Below, one piece after another: positions 18,340-26,179 of a DNA stretch of 64,000 nucleotides (its first letter is position 1; each line of letters opens with the position of its first letter). Source of the stretch: Alphaproteobacteria bacterium (GTDB taxonomy: Bacteria; Pseudomonadota; Alphaproteobacteria; Rhizobiales; Rhizobiaceae); the NCBI GenBank assembly GCA_018823835.1, contig JAHJHT010000013.1:496001-560000 (forward strand), in the 5' to 3' direction. The position numbers and the translations under genes were made by a program. The notes under the pieces were generated by a model that was given only the letters and a program-made list of their open reading frames with translations, was not told where the DNA came from and searched no databases.

Positions 18340-18414
18340 TGGTGGGCGATGCAGGGATTGAACCTGCGACCCCACCCGTGTGAAGGGTGTGCTCTCCCGC
18401 TGAGCTAATCGCCC
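18340..18414 (-). tRNA. tRNA-Val (anticodon CAC)
   Basis: Read on the minus strand this is a complete 75-nt tRNA with an encoded CCA end. The acceptor stem is GGGCGAT/ATCGCCC and the D arm is GCTC/GAGC. The anticodon stem is CACCC/GGGTG with loop TTCACAC, so the anticodon is CAC (valine, GUG codons). The T arm is GCAGG-TTCAATC-CCTGC. I saw no sign of element insertion at its 3' end. Confidence 0.95.
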
Positions 18415-18469
18415 GCTCGAAGCCCGAAGGCCAAGCGAGCCGCGATATAGGATGCGGCCGGCGGCTAAG

Positions 18470-19165
18470 TCAAGAACGCGTGTCGCCGGCGGTCGCCTGA
18501 ATTAGCCCGTTTGCCAGTTCGACGGTCAGTTCGTCGAAATGCGAGATCACCTTCGACGGTTCGAACTCGCGCACATGGCGGTCGGTGTAGCCGAAATCGA
18601 CGGCGACGACCGGGATGCCCGCCGCCTTGGCGGTGTCGATGTCGGTGCGCGAATCGCCGACCATCAGGGCGCGGCCGGGATTGCCGCCGGCCATGGCGAT
18701 CGTCTCGGTCAGATGGCGCGGGTCAGGCTTGCGGTGGTTGAACGTGTCCTGCCCGCAGATCGCGGCGAAATGCGCATCGAGCCCGAGCGAACCGATCAGG
18801 CGCCTGGAAAAATCCTCGGTCTTGTTGGTGCAGACTGCCATGATGTAGCCCGCGCCTGCGAAGCGCTCCAGTGCCGCGACGACGCCCGGGTAAGGCTGCG
18901 AGCGGCCGGGAATGTTGGCGCCGTAGTGATCGAGGAAGATGTCGAACAGCCGGTCGTGCTCCTCAACCAGCAACTCGCGCTGCTGCGCCTTGTAGGCGCG
19001 TTCGATCATTACCCTGGCGCCGTGGCCGACGAATTGCCGGAAGCCAGCCGTGTCGGTCAGCATCGCGCCGCCGGTGCCCAGCGTGTGGTTCAGGCTCTCG
19101 AGCAGGTCGGGAGCGGTGTCGACGAGCGTGCCGTCGAGGTCGAAGACGATAATCGGCTTGCTCAT
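18470..19165 (-). CDS. gph: phosphoglycolate phosphatase, HAD superfamily
   Basis: A 231-residue HAD hydrolase that removes the phosphate of 2-phosphoglycolate. Motif I is FDLDGTLVDTAPDL, with the nucleophile Asp and the acid/base Asp. The motif III Lys is in HRKPDP, and motif IV is MVGDSRTDIDTAKAAG. The frame is open 43 codons further upstream. I chose the ATG that begins MSKPIIVFDLDG because family members start just before motif I. It is divergent from rpiA, and both belong to sugar-phosphate metabolism. Other HAD substrates cannot be excluded. Confidence 0.85.
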   Translation of the reverse strand: MSKPIIVFDLDGTLVDTAPDLLESLNHTLGTGGAMLTDTAGFRQFVGHGARVMIERAYKAQQRELLVEEHDRLFDIFLDHYGANIPGRSQPYPGVVAALERFAGAGYIMAVCTNKTEDFSRRLIGSLGLDAHFAAICGQDTFNHRKPDPRHLTETIAMAGGNPGRALMVGDSRTDIDTAKAAGIPVVAVDFGYTDRHVREFEPSKVISHFDELTVELANGLIQATAGDTRS

Positions 19166-19341
19166 GGAAGTCGTTCCTGCATGCATTCTTTCGACCCGTT
19201 CGGTCGGGCGCAGATGGCGGATAGCCCGCACGGCGCGCCGACGCAAGCCGGGGTACATCTGGTGCCGGCAGGAGGCCTTTGCCAGCCGGGACAAAGATGG
19301 TACCAGCGCCGCTACCCCAATCCGGAGGCGGCAGTTACCAG

Positions 19342-20040
19342 ATGAACGCGAGAGAACTCAAGATTCGCGCCGCACAGGCAGCACTGGACCACGTCGAGGA
19401 CGGCATGCGCCTTGGCATCGGCACAGGCTCGACCGCCGACGAATTCGTCCGTCTGCTGGCCGGCAAGGTTGCGGGCGGGATGAAGATCACCGGCGTGCCC
19501 ACGTCCGAGCGCACGGCAAGCCTCTGCGCCGAGCTTGGCGTTGCGCTGTCGACTCTCGACGAGACGCCGCAACTCGACCTCACCATTGACGGCGCCGACG
19601 AGATCGACCCCGCCCTGAACTTGGTGAAGGGTGGCGGCGGCGCGCTGCTGCGCGAAAAGATCGTTGCGGCGGCCTCTGCGCGCATGATCGTGATCGCCGA
19701 CGAGAGCAAGCTGGTGAAGACGCTCGGCCACTTTCCATTGCCCATCGAGGTCAACCGCTTCGGCCTGCGCGCAACCGAGATCGCCATCGCACGGGCGGTC
19801 GAAAATCTCGGCCTGGCGGGGCCGATTATATTGAGGATGACGGAAGGCCAGCCATTTGTTACAGACGGCGGTCATTTGATCCTGGATGCATCTTTTGGCC
19901 GTATTCCGGATACAAGAGCGCTGTCGAACGCGCTGCATGCCGTTCCGGGTGTCGTGGAGCATGGCATGTTCCTCGGGATGGCCGAACAGGCGATAATTGC
20001 AGGCGAGGGCGGCATCAGGGTCGTCCGCCCAAATCGATAG
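19342..20040 (+). CDS. rpiA: ribose-5-phosphate isomerase A
   Basis: A 232-residue isomerase interconverting ribose 5-phosphate and ribulose 5-phosphate. [11 protein letters not shown] binds the phosphate, [10 protein letters not shown] carries the catalytic acids and [11 protein letters not shown] the active-site Lys region. The length is normal. I chose the ATG at 19342 because the family starts about 25 residues before GTGST; an upstream in-frame ATG would add 21 residues not seen in the family. GGAGG lies about 13 nt before it, rather far. Confidence 0.95.
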   Translation: MNARELKIRAAQAALDHVEDGMRLGIGTGSTADEFVRLLAGKVAGGMKITGVPTSERTASLCAELGVALSTLDETPQLDLTIDGADEIDPALNLVKGGGGALLREKIVAAASARMIVIADESKLVKTLGHFPLPIEVNRFGLRATEIAIARAVENLGLAGPIILRMTEGQPFVTDGGHLILDASFGRIPDTRALSNALHAVPGVVEHGMFLGMAEQAIIAGEGGIRVVRPNR

Positions 20041-20063
20041 AAACAGAGGGAGTCCTTCCGATC

Positions 20064-20672
20064 ATGCATTTCGTATCCAGCGTTCGCCAAGCTGCCCGGG
20101 TCGTGGTGGCGACGGCCTTCGTCGCGTTTGCATCCCAGGCGTCTGCCCAGGAAATCCCCGAAAGCCACATCAAGGCGGCCAAGGCGGCAATCAGCGCGGT
20201 CCACGCCACCGATGCCTATGACAACATACTGCCGTCAGCCGCCCTTGCGCTGAAGCAGCAGCTGATCCAGCAGAACCCAGACCTGCAGGAAATGATCGTT
20301 CAGACCGTCGACAAGAAGACGATCGAAATGGCAAGCCGCCGCGCCGACCTGGAGCGCGAGGTGGCGCTCGCCTATGCGCGCATCTATTCTGAGCCGGATC
20401 TCAACGCGATCGCTGCTTTCTATCAGACCGACGCCGGCAAGAAGCTGCTGCGCGAGGGGCCGATCGTCGCCCGCGAGGTCGCCAAGGCGGCCGATATCTG
20501 GCAGCGCGGCATTGCGCGCGACCTGACCGAAGCGGTCGGCAAGGAACTCGAGGCTGAAGTGTCAGCCCAGGTCAAGTCCGAACCGGCCCCCGCCCCGGCG
20601 CCTGCAGATGGTGCCGCGGAGCCGCAGGCGGAAGCGCCTGAACTCAAGGGTCTTGACGCGCCGGTCCAGTAA
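20064..20672 (+). CDS. DUF2059 domain protein, exported
   Basis: A 202-residue protein with a Sec signal peptide ending at ASAQE. A DUF2059 domain follows in roughly residues 85-145, recognisable from FYQTDAGKKLL and its surroundings. The tail is rich in Ala, Pro and Glu. The function of DUF2059 is not known; members are periplasmic. It follows rpiA by 23 nt and is probably cotranscribed. A strong terminator closes the unit. Confidence 0.82.
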   Translation: MHFVSSVRQAARVVVATAFVAFASQASAQEIPESHIKAAKAAISAVHATDAYDNILPSAALALKQQLIQQNPDLQEMIVQTVDKKTIEMASRRADLEREVALAYARIYSEPDLNAIAAFYQTDAGKKLLREGPIVAREVAKAADIWQRGIARDLTEAVGKELEAEVSAQVKSEPAPAPAPADGAAEPQAEAPELKGLDAPVQ

Positions 20673-20700
20673 CCGACGCTGACTTCCTTACCCGATCGAC

Positions 20701-20726
20701 AAAAGCCCGGCTCTCGCCGGGCTTTT
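20701..20726 (+). terminator. intrinsic terminator after rpiA-DUF2059
   Basis: AAAAGCCCGGC, a TCTC loop and GCCGGGCTTTT form a perfect 11-bp stem ending in a T-run, 28 nt after the stop. The leading A-run would let it act in both directions. Confidence 0.9.
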
Positions 20727-20785
20727 CATTTTGGTCCCATGCCCCTAACTGTTTCGCACCAGCCAAACTGCAAGGAAGCTCCGCA

Positions 20786-22183
20786 ATGACCCGCTACGAC
20801 TACGATCTCTTCGTCATAGGCGGCGGCTCGGGCGGTGTGCGGGCCGGGCGCGTGGCCGCCGGCCTCGGCAAGCGGGTGGCGGTCGCCGAGGAGTACCGTT
20901 TCGGCGGCACCTGCGTCATCCGCGGCTGCGTTCCCAAGAAGCTTTTTGTCTACGCGTCGCAATTTCCCGAGCATTTCGCCGACGCCGCCGGCTACGGCTG
21001 GAGCGTGCCAGAGGCGAGCTTCGACTGGCCGACGCTGATCGCCGCCAAGGACCGCGAGATCGGCCGCCTGTCGGGCCTCTACGAGCAGGGCGTAGAGAAG
21101 GCCGGCGGCACCGCATTCCACAGCCGGGCAACGCTGGTCGATGCCCATACCGTGCGCATCGAGGCCGAAAACCGCACCGTCACCGCCGACCAGATCCTGA
21201 TCGCCACCGGTGGCCGGCCCAATCCGCATGCAGCGCTGCCCGGCCATGAGCACTGCATCTTCTCCAACGAGGTGTTCGACCTTCCCGAACTCCCGAAGTC
21301 GATCGTCATCGCCGGCGGCGGCTACATCGCTGTCGAATTCGCCAACATATTCCACGGCCTCGGCGTCGAGACGACGCTTGTCTATCGCGGCAAGGAGATT
21401 CTCGGCCGTTTCGACATGGATCTCAGGCGCATGCTGCATGCCGACATGGAGAAGAAGGGCATCCGCATCCTCTGCCACACGATTTTCGAGGATATACAGA
21501 AGAACGACGACGGCAGGCTGGCCGCCATCGTTACCGGCGGCGAGGTGCTGGTGGCCGACCAGGTCATGCTGGCCATTGGGCGCATCCCCAACACCGAGGA
21601 ACTCGGCCTTGAGGCTGCAGGCGTGAAGATGGGCCCGAAGGGCGACATTGTGGTCGACGGGCTGTCGCGTACGAACGTCCCGAACATCTGGGCGATCGGC
21701 GACGTCACTGACCGCGTGCAACTGACGCCGGTGGCGATCCATGAGGCGATGTGCTTCGTCGAGACTGCCTTCAAGGGCAATCCGGTCGAGCCGGACCTCG
21801 AATGCATCGCCACCGCGGTCTTCTCACAGCCGGAGATCGGCACGATCGGCCTGTCGGAGGACGAGGCCTCGAAGCGTTTCGGCGAGCTGGAAATCTACCG
21901 GGCGGAATTCCGGCCCATGCGCAACATCCTTGCCGGCCGCGACGAGAAGATGCTGACCAAGCTCGTCGTCGATGCCGAGACGCGCCTGGTATTGGGAGCC
22001 CACATCCTCGGGCCAGACGCTGGGGAAATGGCGCAGCTTCTAGGCATTGCGCTGAAATCCGGCCTGACCAAGGACGATTTCGACCGCACCATGGCCGTTC
22101 ACCCGACTGCGGCCGAAGAACTCGTCACCATGTACAAGCCGAGCTACCTCGTGCGCGACGGCGAGCGCGTCGGGCCCGCCTGA
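20786..22183 (+). CDS. gor: glutathione-disulfide reductase
   Basis: A 465-residue flavoenzyme that reduces glutathione disulfide with NADPH. FVIGGGSGGVRAGRVAA binds FAD. GGTCVIRGCVPKK carries the redox pair Cys43 and Cys48. A second nucleotide fold starts at VIAGGGYIAVEF. The dimer-interface end has HPTAAEE with the catalytic His. The length fits Gor. It lies just beside the metal-stress buf locus but is transcribed toward it, so the stops face each other. A shared role in thiol/metal stress is possible but not shown. Confidence 0.93.
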   Translation: MTRYDYDLFVIGGGSGGVRAGRVAAGLGKRVAVAEEYRFGGTCVIRGCVPKKLFVYASQFPEHFADAAGYGWSVPEASFDWPTLIAAKDREIGRLSGLYEQGVEKAGGTAFHSRATLVDAHTVRIEAENRTVTADQILIATGGRPNPHAALPGHEHCIFSNEVFDLPELPKSIVIAGGGYIAVEFANIFHGLGVETTLVYRGKEILGRFDMDLRRMLHADMEKKGIRILCHTIFEDIQKNDDGRLAAIVTGGEVLVADQVMLAIGRIPNTEELGLEAAGVKMGPKGDIVVDGLSRTNVPNIWAIGDVTDRVQLTPVAIHEAMCFVETAFKGNPVEPDLECIATAVFSQPEIGTIGLSEDEASKRFGELEIYRAEFRPMRNILAGRDEKMLTKLVVDAETRLVLGAHILGPDAGEMAQLLGIALKSGLTKDDFDRTMAVHPTAAEELVTMYKPSYLVRDGERVGPA

Positions 22184-22202
22184 CCCGACGGCCGGCGCCG
22201 CT

Positions 22203-22691
22203 TCAGCGGGCCGAGCGTCCGAGCAGGCGGTCGAGGCTGATCGCGCCGCCGCCGAAGACGACCAGCATCAACGCCATTGCCGCCCAGGGCAGGTGGAAAT
22301 TCGCCCAGCCCTCCGGCACGGTGATCTGGATCACCGCTGTCATGGCCAGAATGCCGAGTGCCGCGAAGCGCGTGCCGATGCCGAGCACCAGCAGGATCGG
22401 CAGCACGATCTCGCCGATGCCGGCCAGTGTGGCCGCGGCGATCGGGTAGGGGTAGGCCACAAGGTTGCCAAAAATGTGCAGCTTGAACTCCTGCGTGAAC
22501 AGGTAGCGCGCGCCGTTCGACAGCTGCAGGAAGCCGTCCCACTTGGTCAGGCCCGACTTGTAGAAGGGCACCGCGATCGCGATCCGCAGCGCCAGCAGCG
22601 GCAGCGCATGCGGAATGGCAGCCAGCATCGCCTCGATGCGTCCGATGACGCCTGGCAGGAATTTCCGTTCCGAATCAAGGGTCATGGCCAT
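22203..22691 (-). CDS. bufD: DoxX-family membrane protein of the bufferin operon (BufD)
   Basis: A 162-residue inner-membrane protein with about four hydrophobic helices. RIAIAVPFYKSGLTKWDGF and the later LPILLVLGIGTRFAALG are typical of DoxX proteins. Its ATG shares one base with the bufC stop (TGATG on the minus strand), so it is translationally coupled. DoxX genes often close bufferin operons, where their exact role is unsettled; a redox or export function has been suggested for the family. Symbol given by position and family. Confidence 0.82.
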   Translation of the reverse strand: MAMTLDSERKFLPGVIGRIEAMLAAIPHALPLLALRIAIAVPFYKSGLTKWDGFLQLSNGARYLFTQEFKLHIFGNLVAYPYPIAAATLAGIGEIVLPILLVLGIGTRFAALGILAMTAVIQITVPEGWANFHLPWAAMALMLVVFGGGAISLDRLLGRSAR

Positions 22692-23464
22692 CAATTGTCA
22701 CTTTCTGAAGCAGGTTGCAGACCGGAAATGATGCCGAGCGACGCCAACCCGACCAGCGCGCGGCCGAAGTCGAAATCCCCGTCCAGGCTGCCGGCCTGCG
22801 CGGCGTCGCCGAGCGTTGCGCCGGCAAACAGAGCCTCGGCAAAGGCGCGGTCGCTCGGTGGCGGAATGTGCACATTCACCTCGGCGCCCGGCCGCACGAC
22901 GAGCACCGTCTCGGCGCCCGACCGGCCGATTTTGGCAACCGGCTTGTGCTGGTGCGCCTCCCAGATCGAGCCGACCGGCCAGCGTGAGCGCAGCAGCGAA
23001 GCCGAAGGATGCAAGACGATGCGTGACGCGGCGAGCGTCTCGGGACCGATGGCCGCGATGGCCGCGATGTCGAGCGGCGTGCCATCTGCGGCGTGGTAGG
23101 CGCGCATCCAGGCCACTTCGAGCCGGGCGGCATCGCCGAGATAGGGAACCGGCCGCGCCGGCTCGAAGCCGTCGATGAAGGTCGGAAAGTCGTCGCCGTA
23201 AAGGAAGATCAGCGGTGAGGAAGGCTTGGTCTGCCTGACAAAGAGGCGCGCCATGTCGCGAAAGAATTCCTCGCCGACGATCTGCCTGCAGACCGGAAAC
23301 TTCTGTTCCAGCGCGCCGATCAGCGAGACCATCACATTGTTACGGTAGACGTCGAAGCGCGCGGCGTCCGGGCTGCCCCGCATCGTGGTCACGCCGGCGG
23401 GGGCGGCCGCGGCCGGATCGAGCAGCGACGCGACGAAATCGGATTGGCTTGTGGTTGCCTGCAT
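22691..23464 (-). CDS. bufC: DUF2063 protein, partner of the MNIO enzyme (BufC)
   Basis: A 257-residue protein with the DUF2063 N-terminal block (RFDVYRNNVMVSLIGALE, then FP and the G-E-E-F region). In bufferin and related RiPP clusters DUF2063 proteins work with the DUF692 enzyme, most likely presenting the precursor peptide. It starts 3 nt after the bufB stop and its own stop overlaps bufD. The C-terminal half is less conserved and carries no motif I recognise. Confidence 0.85.
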   Translation of the reverse strand: MQATTSQSDFVASLLDPAAAAPAGVTTMRGSPDAARFDVYRNNVMVSLIGALEQKFPVCRQIVGEEFFRDMARLFVRQTKPSSPLIFLYGDDFPTFIDGFEPARPVPYLGDAARLEVAWMRAYHAADGTPLDIAAIAAIGPETLAASRIVLHPSASLLRSRWPVGSIWEAHQHKPVAKIGRSGAETVLVVRPGAEVNVHIPPPSDRAFAEALFAGATLGDAAQAGSLDGDFDFGRALVGLASLGIISGLQPASESDN

Positions 23465-23467
23465 GGC

Positions 23468-24334
23468 TCAGGCGACCTTAAGCGTATTGCCGGCTGCGTG
23501 CCCGGCCATCACGGCCTCGGCGCGCCTTGCCTCGGCAAACAGCGTCGCGAAGTCAGGCACGTTGTTGTCCCACTCGATCAGTGTCGCCACCGGGCCCGAG
23601 CGCGACAGCGTGTGGTCATAGAGCGCGAAGACGTCGTCGAGCACCGCACTTGCGTGTGCGTCGATCAGCAGCCGGTCGCCAGCGCCGTCGACCGCCTCAT
23701 CATAGCCCGCGAGATGGATCTCGCCGACCAGTTCGACGGGGAAGCGGTCGATGTAGCGCACCGGGTCGAGCCGGTGGTTGACCGACGACACCATGACATT
23801 GTTGACGTCGAGCAGCAGGCCGCAGCCGGTGCGTTCGGCGACGGCGGCCAGGAAGTCGATCTCGTCGATCGTGCTTTCCTCGAAAAGCACGTAGGTCGAC
23901 GGGTTTTCGAGCAGCATGCGCTGGCCGAGCACCTGCTGGACCTCGTCGACATGGCCGACGATGCGGTCGAGCGTCGCTGGCGTATAGGGCAGCGGCAAGA
24001 GGTCGTTCAGGAAGGCGCTGTCATGCGTCGACCAGGCGAGGTGCTCGGAAAACGAGGCCGGCCGGTAGCGCCCGATCAGCGCTTTCAGCCGCGCCAGATG
24101 CGCCTTGTCGAGCGGGCCCTCGGCGCCGATCGACAGGCCGACGCCGTGTAGGGAAATCGGGTAAATTGCTGAAATCGCTTCGAGATAGCGATGCGGAGGG
24201 CCGCCGTCGCCCATGTAGTTCTCGGCGTGAACCTCGAAGAAGCCGACGTCCGGCTCGCCGCTCATGATATCGGCGTAATGGGTCGGCTTGAGACCGAGGC
24301 CGGCGCGGGCGGGTAGGGCGGATTTGCGAAGCAT
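23468..24334 (-). CDS. bufB: DUF692 multinuclear iron oxidative enzyme (MNIO; BufB)
   Basis: A 288-residue TIM-barrel enzyme of the DUF692/MNIO family. Members use a mixed-valence iron cluster to modify cysteines of RiPP precursors; in bufferins they make thiooxazoles. Family blocks in order are [63 protein letters not shown] and DAHAS. The His, Glu, Asp and Asn residues in them are the expected iron ligands. It follows bufA after a 60-nt gap holding a strong hairpin. The assignment to bufferin rather than another MNIO product rests on bufA and the sigma factor next door. Confidence 0.9.
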   Translation of the reverse strand: MLRKSALPARAGLGLKPTHYADIMSGEPDVGFFEVHAENYMGDGGPPHRYLEAISAIYPISLHGVGLSIGAEGPLDKAHLARLKALIGRYRPASFSEHLAWSTHDSAFLNDLLPLPYTPATLDRIVGHVDEVQQVLGQRMLLENPSTYVLFEESTIDEIDFLAAVAERTGCGLLLDVNNVMVSSVNHRLDPVRYIDRFPVELVGEIHLAGYDEAVDGAGDRLLIDAHASAVLDDVFALYDHTLSRSGPVATLIEWDNNVPDFATLFAEARRAEAVMAGHAAGNTLKVA

Positions 24335-24362
24335 ACTGGTCTCCCGGTCCTGTCGGAAGGGT

Positions 24363-24388
24363 CGGGCGGGAGGTTCGCCTCCCGCCCG
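24363..24388 (-). promoter_or_regulatory. strong hairpin between bufA and bufB
   Basis: CGGGCGGGAGG and CCTCCCGCCCG form a perfect 11-bp GC-rich stem with a four-base loop (CGAA when read on the coding strand). It lies between the bufA stop and the bufB start. No T-run follows, so partial termination or 3'-end protection of the bufA message is likely. That would give excess precursor peptide over its enzymes. Confidence 0.75.
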
Positions 24389-24394
24389 GAAGGA

Positions 24395-24676
24395 TTACAT
24401 GGCCTCGAGCATGCCCATGTGGCCGTCGACGTCCATCGTGGTGCAGGTGCCGGCCGGAACAGCCTTCCAGGCGTTGCCCTGGTAGTCCTTGGTCGACGTG
24501 CCGGCGCAGGTCGTGCCGGGGCCGGCGGCGCAGTCATTCTGGCCGGCGAGCGAGATGCCGTAGCACTTCTCCATGCCTTCCATCTTCTCGGGCGCCAGCG
24601 GCGCTGCGACGGCAGCGGTAGCGAAAGCGGTGGCGAGCGAGCCGGCGAGGGCGAGGGCGAGCGTTTGACGGTTCAT
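24395..24676 (-). CDS. bufA: bufferin precursor peptide, DUF2282 family (BufA1)
   Basis: A 93-residue precursor with a clear Sec signal peptide (about residues 1-25). The mature region has four cysteines, Cys38, Cys49, Cys57 and Cys78, in the DUF2282 pattern (EKCYGIS, NDCAAG, TCAGTS, VPAGTC). In characterised bufferins the inner two cysteines become thiooxazoles and the peptide chelates copper in the periplasm. The start is set by AGGAGA at 24684-24689. The peptide continues 15 residues past the last Cys with four Met and one His, which could add soft-metal ligands. The promoter is the ECF-type site at 24738-24763. Confidence 0.9.
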   Translation of the reverse strand: MNRQTLALALAGSLATAFATAAVAAPLAPEKMEGMEKCYGISLAGQNDCAAGPGTTCAGTSTKDYQGNAWKAVPAGTCTTMDVDGHMGMLEAM

Positions 24677-24737
24677 CGTGTCTTCTCCTGTGAGTGTCTC
24701 TGCAGCGAGTGCCGTTCGTCGGCCTCGCAAAGGGCAT

Positions 24738-24763
24738 TTCGGCCCCGCCCGGGAGATTGTTAC
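24738..24763 (-). promoter_or_regulatory. SigF-type ECF promoter of bufABCD
   Basis: On the minus strand GTAACA (24763-24758) is followed by 16 nt and CGAA (24741-24738). This matches the GTAACC-N16-CGAA promoter known for SigF of Caulobacter. The bufA start lies about 60 nt further on, leaving a normal leader. Confidence 0.82.
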
Positions 24764-24829
24764 GCCGCGCTTCAAACACGCTTTCGTGACCGGCAATTCA
24801 TTAGGCTTGGACAATTTCTGGCCCGGCAA

Positions 24830-24855
24830 GTAACAAAACGGCGGGAATCAGCGAA
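24830..24855 (+). promoter_or_regulatory. SigF-type ECF promoter of sigF-nrsF
   Basis: GTAACA (24830-24835), 16 nt, then CGAA (24852-24855): the same architecture as the bufA promoter, on the opposite strand. It would make sigF autoregulated. The GTG start lies only 19 nt after CGAA, so the leader is very short and the AGGAG at 24861-24865 sits right at the expected transcription start. Confidence 0.75.
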
Positions 24856-24874
24856 GCATGAGGAGCAATCGCTT

Positions 24875-25411
24875 GTGAGCGGCAATCAGGAGGCCGAGCT
24901 TGCCCGGCTGATGCGGGCCGCCATTGCAGGCGATGAACGTGCCTATGAGCTGTTCCTGCAGCGGACCGCTGCACTGTTGCGCGGATTCTGCCGCAGCAGG
25001 ATCGTTCATGGCGGTATCGACGCAGAGGACATCGTGCAGGAAACGCTGCTTGCAGTTCACGTAAAGCGCCATACATGGCGGCAGGAGAGCCCGATCTCGC
25101 CGTGGCTCTATGGCATTGCGCGCTACAAGCTCGTTGACGCTTTCCGCAAGCGCGGCCGCGTGATCGAGGTGGAGATCGGCGAGATTGCCGAGACGCTCGC
25201 CGTCGATGAACCGGAAACGGCGAGCGAGCACGAAATCGAGCGGGTGCTGGAAACGCTTCCCACAGGCCAGAAGGCCGTGGTGTCGTCGATTTCGGTAGAT
25301 GGCCGCTCGATTGGAGAAACAGCCGAAAAGCTCGGCATGAAGGAAACGGCGGTGCGCGTTGCCTTGCACCGTGGCCTGACGGCAATCGCCAGGCGGTTTG
25401 GACAACAGTAG
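24875..25411 (+). CDS. sigF: ECF RNA polymerase sigma factor, SigF-like
   Basis: A 178-residue sigma factor. Region 2 covers roughly residues 10-85 (AYELFLQRTA, the DAEDIVQETLLAVH block, PWLYGIARYKLVDAFRKR). Region 4 is near 120-175 (LPTGQKAVV, SIGETAEKLGMKETAVRVALHRGL). I chose GTG at 24875 because AGGAG lies 9 nt upstream; the frame is open earlier but runs through the promoter. It is followed directly by its likely anti-sigma and lies back to back with bufABCD. The SigF name rests on the NrsF partner, the promoter sequence and the linked bufferin operon. In Caulobacter this pair responds to heavy metals. Confidence 0.87.
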   Translation: MSGNQEAELARLMRAAIAGDERAYELFLQRTAALLRGFCRSRIVHGGIDAEDIVQETLLAVHVKRHTWRQESPISPWLYGIARYKLVDAFRKRGRVIEVEIGEIAETLAVDEPETASEHEIERVLETLPTGQKAVVSSISVDGRSIGETAEKLGMKETAVRVALHRGLTAIARRFGQQ

Positions 25412-26050
25412 ATGAAGACCGACGATCTCATCAGGGCGCTCAACGCCGACACGGCACCTCGCGGTCCGTCACTGCAGGCCACCTGGACCGGTGCCGCCTT
25501 GGCGGCGAGCTTGCTTGCCGCCCTGGTCTTCGCCGTGCTGCTCGGGCCGCGGCCCGACATTGCCGAGGCCGCCGAGACGGTGCGCTTCCTGTTCAAGTTT
25601 GTCGTCACGCTGGCGCTCGCCGGCGCTGCGCTCCTCCTCATTGTCAGGCTCGCGCGGCCAGGCGCCAGCCTTGCCCTGCCGGTCAGCCTTCTCCTCGTCG
25701 CGCCGGCGCTGCTTGCAGGCGCCGTCGGCCTCGAATTCATCGCCCTGCCGTCCGACGTCTGGCGCGCCAACTGGATCGGCAACAACAGCACGGTCTGCCT
25801 CACATTCATCCCGCTGATCGGCCTCCTGCCGCTGGCCGTCTTTGTCACGGCGCTGCGCTACTCCGCGCCAACGCGACCGGGGCTTGCCGGCGCCGTCGCC
25901 GGCCTGCTTGCCGGCGGCGTTTCGGCCACCTTCTACGCCGCCCAGTGCAACGACGATTCCCCGTTTTTCGTCGCCACCTGGTACCCGCTCGCCATCGCCA
26001 TGCTGGTGATTGCCGGCTTCCTAGCCGGCCGACTCTTCGCGCGCTGGTAG
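25412..26050 (+). CDS. nrsF: NrsF-type membrane anti-sigma factor (DUF1109)
   Basis: A 212-residue inner-membrane protein with six hydrophobic segments and a short N-terminal cytoplasmic part (KTDDLIRALNAD) expected to hold the sigma factor. DUF1109/NrsF proteins keep two cysteines needed for metal sensing. Here Cys129 (STVCLTF) and Cys179 (AAQCNDD) occupy those places, both near the periplasmic ends of helices. The ATG follows the sigF stop directly. Release of SigF on metal binding to the cysteines is the established model for the family in Caulobacter. Confidence 0.88.
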   Translation: MKTDDLIRALNADTAPRGPSLQATWTGAALAASLLAALVFAVLLGPRPDIAEAAETVRFLFKFVVTLALAGAALLLIVRLARPGASLALPVSLLLVAPALLAGAVGLEFIALPSDVWRANWIGNNSTVCLTFIPLIGLLPLAVFVTALRYSAPTRPGLAGAVAGLLAGGVSATFYAAQCNDDSPFFVATWYPLAIAMLVIAGFLAGRLFARW

Positions 26051-26179
26051 GTGCGCTGCTCCGCGCCGGGGCATTCCGGGCTGGAATCAACTGCCCGCTT
26101 CGTGTATTGAGCCGCCTTCCCGTCAGGGACACACAAGCCGCGGCGCATTGCAGCGGCACCAATATGCTGGATCAAGACA

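Noticed and set aside
18340..18470. tRNA-Val as an integration site for a mobile element
   Set aside because: No integrase gene, no direct repeat of the tRNA 3' end and no composition change were seen next to it.
22171..22213. Terminator between gor and bufD
   Set aside because: GGCCCGC and GCGGGCC can pair, but the loop would be over 25 nt and no T-run follows.
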